Notes under the pieces: model-generated
Databases searched by the model: none
What the model saw: only the letters and a program-made list of their open reading frames with translations
What the model was told of the DNA's origin: nothing
Made by a program: the position numbers and the translations under genes
Shown: positions 54,931-64,000 of the stretch, one piece after another
Position numbering within the stretch: the stretch's first letter is position 1
Layout: each line of letters opens with the position of its first letter
NCBI GenBank assembly: GCA_030549495.1
Contig: JAUIRK010000883.1
Span: 271,501-335,500, forward strand
Source of the DNA: Nectonema munidae
Taxonomy: Eukaryota > Nematomorpha > Nectonematoida > Nectonematidae
Length of the DNA: 64,000 nt
Reading direction: 5' to 3'

Positions 54931-56405
54931 TTAAAAGCATGAGCTCTAAATTTGGATACTTTACACACATAATGGGCTTTTTTTTTTAAGAAAAACCAAG
55001 TCACTTTTGATGATAAGTTCTTTTTAATTGGCTCATTTTTATAACAATCAAGACTCTCTTCTAAATATTGTTTAAGTTTGTATATTTGTAATGTTAACAC
55101 AAATAGGAATTACGGTAAAATTGTTTGAAAAACAGGAAACTATTTTCGTTTATATTGATATTATAGTGAGCAAACCTGAATATATATTGAAGCACTAGAT
55201 AATTGGAATCTAGCACACAAGCCTTCTATGCACATGTATGATCTTATCTAAATATCTAACACTACAATTCATTTGTAAAGATTTACCGTATCCAAAATAT
55301 TTTTCCAATTTTTTGAAATTTTGGGATAAAAATTTGAAACCATTTTTTTACGAAAATTGAAAATTTTAATCAAATCTGATAGCTCTAATCTGATGAATTT
55401 AAGGAATTATAATGATTTTTTTAGTTTTTCATGAATGCTGACAGGCATTCTGAAAATGCACTCCAGATTTTCATTAATTACATGAAATCTCTATCGATTA
55501 TAGTGAAAGAACTTTTTATTAGGAATAAAAATTAAAAAAAAAATAGATAACCCATAGTTGAATTATTATTGTCTGAAAAAATTGTTTGTTTGAGTATCTT
55601 TTGAAAAAGCTTCATTGGTGGAGTAAAACATAACATATTTGGAAATTTTTGTATTCTTAATCAAAAGTTCTTTTACGCATTTTTAGCAATTTAATGACCT
55701 TATAATGGAACAAACAACTTTTAATTTCAATTTTAGTGAATTCGTAAAATTCGTAAGTTAAATCCATTTTTCACTTTATTCTCTGAAATTTTAAGAGATT
55801 TCATGAGATCCGATTTTTCACCGTCTTCCTGTAACATATTATACGTCAAATATGAGCCAACTACCACCTCTATAAAATAGCGACATATCTACAATGAATA
55901 GTTTCAATTCATTTCAAATATTCCTGGCTAAAAATGGGTGCAAATTGTTTACGGTATCAAGCCAGGACAACAATTGTATTGCAAAAAACCAATAACAAAA
56001 ATGTCTTATTTCTTACAAATTATTATTATTAATGGAAAATACTTTGAGTGTGAAAGAGGAGTATTTATACTAAAAAAAGAGATAAACTTTTTTTTCTAAA
56101 CTTTTTTTTTGACATAGAAGTTTAGTGGATGAAAAATCTTGTTTCTTATGAATCTTGTGATAATGTTAAGTCAAAAAGCCAGGACATGTGGAAAGTATAT
56201 AGCAAAGCTCAATCAACCTTTTACCATGAACACTTTTCACGGTTTCTATATGTGTTCTCTAATACAACTTCTTTTGTGTGAACATTAAGGATTGTTAGTA
56301 TGATCTAGATTCTAGAGGATTCAAATTAAAATTAAATAAAATTAAAGCAATCAAAATAAAGACAGTGAAGGAGAATCAATATGTTATGTTGCAGACATCT
56401 GCGAG
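54931..56405. other. AT-rich gap
   Basis: No gene or element was recognised. Confidence 0.4.
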
Positions 56406-56409
56406 ATTA

Positions 56410-56540
56410 GTTTTCTCTCCTATTAAATGAACCCTAATAAAATTTAAATTTCAAACCGATTTCCGAATAGGATGTTCAGTGCCAGAACAAACGCAACCAA
56501 TTTAGCAGATTCCGGGCTTATCAGAAGCAAGTGCACTTCA
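56410..56540 (-). repeat. LINE reverse-transcriptase fragment, diverged
   Basis: The plus-strand wording aaatttaaatttcaaacc, cagtgccagaacaaacgc and ttagcagattccgg parallels 57985-58075, which encodes a LINE segment on the minus strand. The coding frame is gone. Confidence 0.4.
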
Positions 56541-57679
56541 TTACGAGTTTGATCTTATTATATATTTGTAAACTTTAAGAATTTGAAGCTGACATTTGTG
56601 CTTTTTCTGCATCTATCTATCCTTCTGCAAAAATATCCGCTTCTTTGCCTTGCAATCTATTCATCAGCACATATTGCATGGTAATGTTTAATTAAGAAAG
56701 GTGTCGTCATTGTTAAATAAAATGAACATTAAAAAATTTTTTTTTTAAAAAGTTTGTAAATAAAACAAACACAATTGAAAAATGGTTCAAGAAAATGGAA
56801 TCATGAAATGAATGTCGTTAATCATAATATTTGTCTTTAAAAAATTACGAGATTCAAGTTTGTTATTCACTTGAGACAATAGATATTCATTCTTGATAAT
56901 TCAAAATAAGGGCACAACAAAGAAAATTGTAAGCCATTTTGGTTAAAATAGTTTGAATGGTATTATGATCACATATAGTTTGGATATATCTAAAATTTTC
57001 AAATCAATCCAAGTTTTAACTGCAAATTAACTGGCAATAAATCTGATTAATTTCATCTCACCGGAAAACATTAAAACATTAGGAGGGCCACATAAAGCTT
57101 AGCCTTTATTTGATATAGGGATCTATTATGGAATAAAAAGTTACACAAACATTTTTTATTCATCATTATAATTTTTGAAACAAATTCAAATAATTTGGCT
57201 TTATGAAAGAACCGTGAAAACTCGCAATTCATCAATAATCGTTGTGTTTGAGGTTTTAGACCGAGAAAATAAGTTTTTTTCAAATTTTATCTGAACTGGA
57301 TGATTGAATCTCCTCATTGAAAACAAGGATGTATATAAAATGGAAGTTTGGAATAGCGAGATTTTTATCAGCAGCAAATTTCTTCTCAAAGAAAGGGTAA
57401 CAAGGGTGTTCAAAATTAAAATGAATCTTGCGTATAAAGGTATGCAAATTATACTCTTAAGTCCTATTTGCAAATTGAGTTTTTTTATTCGTCTGTCTTA
57501 GGTTGTTGGGTTAGGAAGTTTTAGAAATATAAATTTATTGTAAAAAATATTTTTTAAATGAATTTTTAAAACAACTTTAAAATTTAGCTTTCAAAATTTT
57601 ATTGGCCTTTTTAAACTTAAAATGTAGCACAAGGATGAATTAAATATAAAACTTTAGTATCAGTAAAATTTTAACTTAA
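56541..57679. other. AT-rich gap
   Basis: Short open frames only, with no recognisable domain. Confidence 0.4.
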
Positions 57680-58160
57680 AAATGTTCGCTGTTGGCGATC
57701 TTTTAAATACGACACGATGAGGGATAATGACTGATCTAGAAATCGATACGAACTTAGTTTTTGAATGAGAAGATTATGTGGAATCATATCAAAAGCTTTA
57801 GTAAAGTCAATAAAGAATGTTAAAACAGCAAGGCCGGATTGAAGTTTATCAATAATTTCATTAATAAAGAGACATTTTCTCTAAAACCAAAGTGAAATTT
57901 GTAAAGCAGCTGATTTAAATTGAAGTAATTGATTATTATTTGTTTATATAAGAGTTTCTCAAATACCTTCGAGAGCTTATCGGAATAAATTTTAAATTTC
58001 AAACGCGTGTCCGACTTGTAAAGTAGAATTTTCGGTGCGCGAGCTAACCAGTCCCAATTTTGCAGATTTCTGACATTTTTTAAGCTAGGAAAGAAAAATG
58101 AACCAATTAAATGCATTTGTGTGTTATATTGACAAAGGGAGGCCTTCTTTCGCACCCATT
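57680..58160 (-). pseudogene. LINE reverse transcriptase fragment
   Basis: On the minus strand KVFEKLLYKQIINYF-like sequence (about 57970-57920) is followed, after a frame change, by LTFFIDFTKAFDMIPHNLLI (about 57820-57760). This is the palm region with its FIDFTKAFD box. It differs from the LINE at 4.3-8.4 kb, so at least two LINE families are present. Both ends are missing. Confidence 0.75.
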
Positions 58161-59096
58161 TTGATGTTTCGTTTACTTTTAAGCGCGTAAGTAAATAAAA
58201 AACGTTCGGAAAGCGCCGCTACCGATGTTTATAAGCTTTCGAGTTTAGTGTGTATCATACTAGCTCATATTTCCATTCAAACAAACTACATAAAAACAAA
58301 CAAGCAAACAAAGCCCAGCGATACTATAGCGTAATAATAATCAGATTATATCTCACACATTTGTCATACACTCCCCCGACAAAACATACCTACCTACCTA
58401 CCTCAACGTTAACTCCTGTCTTCAAACACTCAAAAGCCAGGCTCTCTAGCGCTTAAGCCTATTATATGCCTTTGTATATAACGGCCATCGAGTATACTGT
58501 GCTATGTGTGTACACGATGTGCGTCTGTGTGTCTCGGTCTTTGTGTGTGGGGGTGTCTTGAGACGCAATAGAGGCAACAGCTATGCCACTAATATCAATT
58601 GTGTCAGGGTATTAGTGACCATTATACCTGAAATGAAACTCTTATTTGTTTTAATGATTAGTGTGGAGTAGGCATAAAAAGGTATACATATATTTTTTAA
58701 CACATACCGTATTAGATACGCGTGAATTCAGTGAGAAAAAATACACTTCTTTGGCGCATATTGAAAGAGATCGCGTATAATAATGCAAGGGATTTGTTTA
58801 CAAACTGCCTTTGTATAAAACCATATACACTTATACTCGCTCAGGGATATAGGAAAGTGTTATTCTGCTGAGAAGCTGCTCCCAAGTTTCGGGTGAGCAA
58901 AATATTCCATTTTAAAATTGGCTTGCAGCAAAAGAACCCAAAATCATAAAAAATAAATTCTTGAAGTATTAACTATTAGTTAATTATGATTTCTGCAATG
59001 ACAATAATTAGATCAGCAGATAAAAGAATCATTACAATGTAATCAAACAAAAATTTACCATTAAAATATTTACTTTGCTTTGCATTGCAAGCGATC
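58161..59096. other. Less AT-rich stretch, function unknown
   Basis: The part around 58150-58640 is less AT-rich than its surroundings. It contains gcgcgtaagtaaat, a (cctac)n-like run at 58390 and a tgtgtgt-rich tract at 58505-58555. It could be an upstream region or promoter, but no gene can be attached to it. Confidence 0.25.
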
Positions 59097-59391
59097 CAGA
59101 GCCGCCTGCGCTACCTATTTAATTTTGGGGCACAAGCCCCCGCCCCCTTGATCTATTTCTCAAGCCCCCAGCTAATTTTCAAGCTCCCCTAAAAAATTTT
59201 TTTCATTATCCTAAAAAAATATGACAAACATCGGTCATTCATGATCATTTCTTTCATGAAAATGTAATGTGTATAGATACATCATATGTTTTCTTTTTGC
59301 CTTGAAGCAGATTACTCGGATAGTTCAAAAATTAGCGCCCCAATGAAGCCCCCCTCCCTCTCCCTAAAAGTTTTGCTTAGCGCGGGCACTG
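59097..59391. mobile_element. hAT-type MITE (295 bp) with 8-bp target duplication
   Basis: The left end is CAGAGCCGCCTGCGCTA. The right end read in reverse is CAGTGCCCGCGCTAA. The direct repeat aagcgatc flanks it on both sides (59089-59096, 59392-59399). It contains runs such as aagcccccgcccccttg and no frame. Its ends resemble, but are not the same as, those of the MITE at 1801. Confidence 0.85.
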
Positions 59392-61240
59392 AAGCGATCT
59401 AATCGTATTTAAATGTTAAAATATGATGTAAAAGACACTAATGTTCTCCCAACATTTCCTTACTTATGGAGGGAGATGGGGAAGAGGGAGGGGGGGGGGG
59501 GGAGGTTGCGATAATTTAAGTGTGTGACCCAATTCAGTTTATGTATACTACTTGTATATTATATACCCGCAGTCTTTTTATTGGAAACTATGGAAGTATT
59601 TAGTACTAAATGTTTCTTTTAATAGTTTGTATGCCGTTTTATCCCATTCCCAGTTTTAACTGGATGAAAAAATCTTAACTGACAGTTTGAATCAAATTCT
59701 CTTTTCCTCTTTTTGTTAGAAGATTCCTTAAGATAATTCAACCAAATTCTGACAAAAATTTTAATTAAAAATCTAAATCTCCCAGACTACATGTTTCATG
59801 ATTTTGTTCGAAAAAGATAAATTGTTCAACGAAAATGTTTAAAGATCATCAAATAAAATAACCCCTTACAAATTCAGAATAGAAGAGATTGGAATTTATT
59901 TTTGCATACATGTCATAAAAAGATAGAGTGACAGATGAAGAAAAACTTTGACATTTAAAATGCAGAAATAACGTTGTAAACATTAGATTCTGTCTGCGGA
60001 GTAAATTATGTGTTGGGTGTTACCCGTTCGAAATTTTGTATGACATTCGCCCAATAACATTGCAGAATGAAAGCAGTAAAACAAAGCATTGACAAATTTA
60101 TAGGTTTTCAAGAAGTCAAGATATCGGCGAGATGTCCTTTGTTTTTCAAAGTTAAAAGTCACAATACCATTTTTTATAACCATATAACCATTTTTTATAA
60201 AAAAAAATTTTTTTTGCCATTTTTATTTTGTAATTAATACCATTTTTTTGCCTTTGTGAAGTTAAGACAGGATTTGCTTTAAATGCCACAATATATTGTG
60301 GTAGGCAAAATATTTAAAATATCAGCTAAAAGAAAGTTAAAAATCTATAGAGAAAAAAAGCAGAGTCTTTACTGTATATATCTGCAAGTTTCAATGATGA
60401 GTCTTCTGTAAAAATAATGAAAGTTAATCATTCGTAAGGCTTTTTCTTTGTAAAATAAAGAGAGTCGATAGAGGAACACACCTCATTTTTACATTCTTTT
60501 TACAAGATTTTGAAATATATCATCACTAAAGTCATCACTAAGACAGCATAATACTTTTGTTGAAATTTTTTAATGTTTGAATCAAAAGAAACCTTTGAAA
60601 GGAACAAATATTTTGTTAATAAAATATGGATGCACGCAAACTGTCCCGATTTTGGCGCGATTATACTGATTTATACACTTCAATCCCATTAACGATTTCA
60701 GAAAAGAAATTTTAGTCAAAAAACTATTTAAAAAATTGTAAAAAAAATTTTTTTCTATTTGTTCAAGGATCAAATTTTTTATTTTTTAAAAATCTATTCC
60801 AAACTCAAAGATTGATTTTAAAATAATTACCATATGGTAAAAAAAAGGTCCAAACTGAACAGTAAACAATCATGCCTACTTCTCAACAGAGATTAACACA
60901 AATTGTTATGAATCTGAACGTGGACAACACATGTTAAAGGCACGTTTTATTTATAATAAAGAATTTGTTGAATCAGCTGAAAGCTATTTTTATTAATTTT
61001 TTTATAAAAAAAATCATATATGATATATTTATTATTAATTATACTCTGTCTATATACAATTTTGTATTTTTTTTTGTAATATTAGCTTTTTTAAAATATT
61101 TTAATAAGTTTTGTTGAGGAATGAGGATAACAATCCATTAATTTTATCATATAAAACTTATTGAATATTTACGATCATCTCAAATTCCAATAAAATTATA
61201 CGAATCATTGATATTTCTATGATATATATATATATATAAG
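59392..61240. other. AT-rich gap
   Basis: A G-rich run lies at 59489-59504. No gene was recognised. Confidence 0.4.
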
Positions 61241-61424
61241 AAGTAAATTCAAAAGTAAAATGTCTTTATTCATGTTAAATTTTTGGTGGATAAATTTTGG
61301 ACGACTATTGTCATCAACGAATTTTCAACTAACAACTATCCATGCGTTGATCACCATAGTGGTTCAAAATTTATCTTCCAAAATTTTTTGATTTGAATAA
61401 AGACTTTTACTTCTGAATTTGCTT
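61241..61424. mobile_element. Short foldback MITE (about 184 bp)
   Basis: The left half aagtaaattcaaaagtaaaa then gtctttattc is mirrored by the reversed right half aagcaaattcagaagtaaaa then gtctttattc. Pairing continues through ggataaattttg nearly to the centre, so the element could fold into one long hairpin. It follows a (TA)n run. No target duplication was clear. Confidence 0.75.
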
Positions 61425-62581
61425 TTCATGATTTACACTTCTTTTCCAATACTTCATTTATAAATACAGTCTAACATGTTGAAAACGCCAACTTTATAAG
61501 AGAAGCACCTGAACATAAGCGCCATCTTTCGTAGGTTCCAACAAAATTTCCTACATCTCTTATTCAATTTTGATTCTATGAAAGCGACACCTGTCTAACG
61601 CAGCCAAGAGATAACCAATTTTAGCTGAAGAGCCCGAACTAAAATCATAAAAACTTAATTATGTTTAATGTTTTTCATTCGAAAGCAATCAACATTTCGT
61701 CTTTTTCCAAAGATTTTGTTCTTGCATTATACTATAAATTTCTACTTGATTTTTACTCTTTTTGAAAATTTGGATTTGGTGATATCAGGTGATGATTTTC
61801 TATAATTTTTTAGCGGTTTATTTTATCGTTCTTTTATTAGAATTATTTTACATTTAAAAAATATTTGAGCACTTTTTATCAAAAAAAATCTCGTTTTTGT
61901 GACTTAAAGTTAAGCATCCATATTTTTACGAAATGGATTGTTCTGAAGGAACTGAAAAAATATGAATTTGAAAGTTATGCTTCCGTCTCAATACCCACCC
62001 TTTTCAAGAGAAAAATTTAAGATTATTTAAAGATCTAATTCACAAAGATTTTCATACCTCAAATCCTGAAATAGATTGGAATCAACCTGCACAAAAATGA
62101 AGATAGTATTGATAATAATGATGTTGATCTTCTTGAAGATGCAAAGAATACGCTCTACTGAATAAGAAAAGTGTAGTGGAAAAATCACAATCATAAGTTT
62201 CAAAGATTTAAAATATTTTAGCTTCTATATCATGGATGTGCTTCAAATACATTTGCATTATTAAATGAAAATTAATTTTCCTTCATTTTTATGCGAATGC
62301 CTCAAACAAATTTACATAAAAAAAAATAAAAATTTTAATTACCTTCTTTTTCAACTTTTTTTTTAGAAAACTTCTTTTTCACTTATTGTGGAACACATTG
62401 TATTCAAAAACTAATACTATTTCAAAAAATATGATGTCCACATTACAATCTCGATTTTGGATATCAAAATGTGGAAAATTCGCTCATGAAAGCGTTAAAA
62501 TTAATGCACCATGCACATTTGGTGGTATTGCATGCAAGAGACGGATATTTTTTTCTCAACCTGATGAATGAAAGGTAGATT
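61425..62581. other. AT-rich gap
   Basis: No convincing gene or element was recognised. Confidence 0.4.
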
Positions 62582-62752
62582 TCATGAACGGCAATCAAGC
62601 CAATATGAAAGAATGCGCTCCACTGGATAGGAAATTTTGTTACCGAAATCAATACTCTCTACGCTTTCATTACTATGTCCTCTGCCACTTTTCATTGATA
62701 ATGTCAAAGAGAGAGAGATGGAATTTCCAAATATGAAACGGTTAACATTGGA
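62582..62752 (-). CDS. Candidate exon, unrecognised gene
   Basis: The acceptor aataattttctacag is followed by 56 codons and TGA: SNVNRFIFGNSISLSLTLSM, then KSGRGHSNESVESIDFGNKI and SYPVERILSYWLDCRS. A GTAACA donor inside (after the codons for SIDF) is an alternative end. The serine-rich peptide has no family I recognise. Confidence 0.35.
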   Translation of the reverse strand, partial: SNVNRFIFGNSISLSLTLSMKSGRGHSNESVESIDFGNKISYPVERILSYWLDCRS

Positions 62753-64000
62753 CTGTAGAAAATTATTTGCTTATACTTCTCTGTAAAATATCATTTAATT
62801 AGAAATATGCTATTGGATCCCTTAGGATGAAAGCTTGGGTATACGAAATCTACCAGAAAGGGTATGGTATACAGTAAAGCCTCTTCAAACCAACAACCAC
62901 TTGGTCCAAATGTTGCCGCTTTAGTAAAAAATTCATAAAACATCTAAAGTGAGCCAATCAAGAAGGTCATTTCGGTTACAAAATTCAAAAAAATTTTCTT
63001 ATTGAAGAGGCGCTATATAACATAACATAATTTTTTTGTCGAAAGTAATCAAGAGAATGTACGAGAATGAAACACACTCAAACATCCTATCCTTTCAATG
63101 AATATCTAATCGATTTTTGAAAGTATTTAAGAGTTGCAATCATTGATCATTCTTTGAGAGAAAAACCTTCATAAATAAGACTTTTTACAATTAGATTTCT
63201 GAAAGTTATAGGAGTGAAATCTTTGGGTTCTCTTCGAATATTCAGGTAATATTTTTGAGCCAAATATGCATGCTTTCATGAAGGATGTTGAAGGTAGGTG
63301 GTTCACTTTCTCTCTTTATATATAATCTTATTCTTGTGTTTAAATTTAGCTATGCTTTCAGTTTGGTTTTGCGTGATTAGACCATTGGTCTTGAAAGATT
63401 TATACCACGCAAAGGACTTTACTGGTTAAGACTGGTCTAACTCTAAGTTAAGCTTCGCCCGCTTTTAAGTAAATGAGTAAGACTTTTTCTAACTATGGGA
63501 TAATACAATGTAATAAGTATATTATTTCAATTATTTCAATTGTTCTACTGTGCTGAAGAAGAAAGGGCATGCGCTCGAAAATAACACATATTCAATAAAT
63601 ATTCCCTATTACCTTTGATAATACAAATAATGATTTGTATAAATTGACATAAAAAATATGATTTTATTATTCGTTCAATTTTTGTATATGAGCAATCCTT
63701 TACTCTCTGCTACATAAGATCATATATCCATCGTTGTTTGTTTCTTGTGAACACGTTTTTGGAAGAATAGCTACACAATGTAAATCGTTGATGATAAAAT
63801 CTCAAATGCCAAAGTAAAATCCCGCATTTCCGAAAATGCTAAATTTAAAGATAGAAGCAAAGCTTTTATAGGGAAATGTTATGCGAAATAGCATTCAAGG
63901 AATTCCTCAATTCCACGGCTATATACTTTCCATCATCACCATTTTAAATGTTTTTTTGTCTTATCCCGCGGGAAAAGACATTTTCTCTTCTATTTTGGAA
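62753..64000. other. AT-rich end of window
   Basis: Mostly unassigned. A possible 48-nt plus-strand micro-exon is noted separately at 63246-63293. Confidence 0.35.
63246..63293 (+). CDS. Possible 48-nt exon, unrecognised gene
   Basis: tctcttcgaatattcag (acceptor-like) is followed by codons for NIFEPNMHAFMKDVE, then G|GTAGGT. The phases are 2 in and 1 out. It is too short to assign. Confidence 0.2.

Overview
The window looks like nuclear DNA of an invertebrate animal. It is very AT-rich, crowded with interspersed repeats and poor in genes. Spliced animal genes, tRNA-derived SINEs, LINEs and several classes of cut-and-paste DNA transposon rule out a prokaryote. The protein content and repeat mix would suit an arthropod, perhaps a copepod such as a sea louse. 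That placement is an inference, not something the sequence proves.

Three host genes are recognised, all on the minus strand. (1) HIBCH, mitochondrial 3-hydroxyisobutyryl-CoA hydrolase of valine catabolism, runs from 31876 to 16413. I rebuilt seven exons (431 codons) whose splice phases all agree. Its long introns are packed with piggyBac, pogo/Tigger, hAT-like and LINE debris. (2) AP3B, the beta subunit of the AP-3 adaptor complex, is one uninterrupted frame of 1130 codons (42236..38844). (3) TIPIN, the TIMELESS-interacting replication-fork protein, starts 130 bp after the AP3B stop (38713..37802) and is also uninterrupted. The tight AP3B-TIPIN spacing, with a poly(A) signal and a splice-acceptor-like site between them, resembles an operon resolved by trans-splicing. 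Acceptor-like sequence also abuts the ATGs of AP3B and HIBCH.

Layout. 1-3.4 kb holds repeats, including an hAT MITE with a perfect 8-bp target duplication. 3.46-3.92 kb is a near-identical duplicate of most of HIBCH exon 6 plus some intron. 4.25-8.44 kb is a 5'-truncated LINE sitting in an otherwise recognisable repeat, with a 637-bp internal tandem duplication. 8.4-12.0 kb is a repeat mosaic ending in a 1.8-kb foldback element with 28-bp tandem repeats. 12.2-15.4 kb holds transposase relics. 16.4-31.9 kb is HIBCH with its intronic elements. 32.3-33.2 kb is a LINE fragment with a 5' inversion. 33.4-36.9 kb has coding-like candidate exons of no recognised gene. TIPIN and AP3B are flanked by two related hAT-type repeats in opposite orientation. 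45.5-64 kb is mostly repeats and unassigned AT-rich DNA, with SINEs, MITEs, an hAT C-terminal ORF, a piggyBac-like relic and a few unassigned candidate exons.

No convincing CRISPR array, rRNA, functional tRNA gene or virus-like element was seen. Exon joins and element boundaries were worked out by eye and would need transcript data to confirm.
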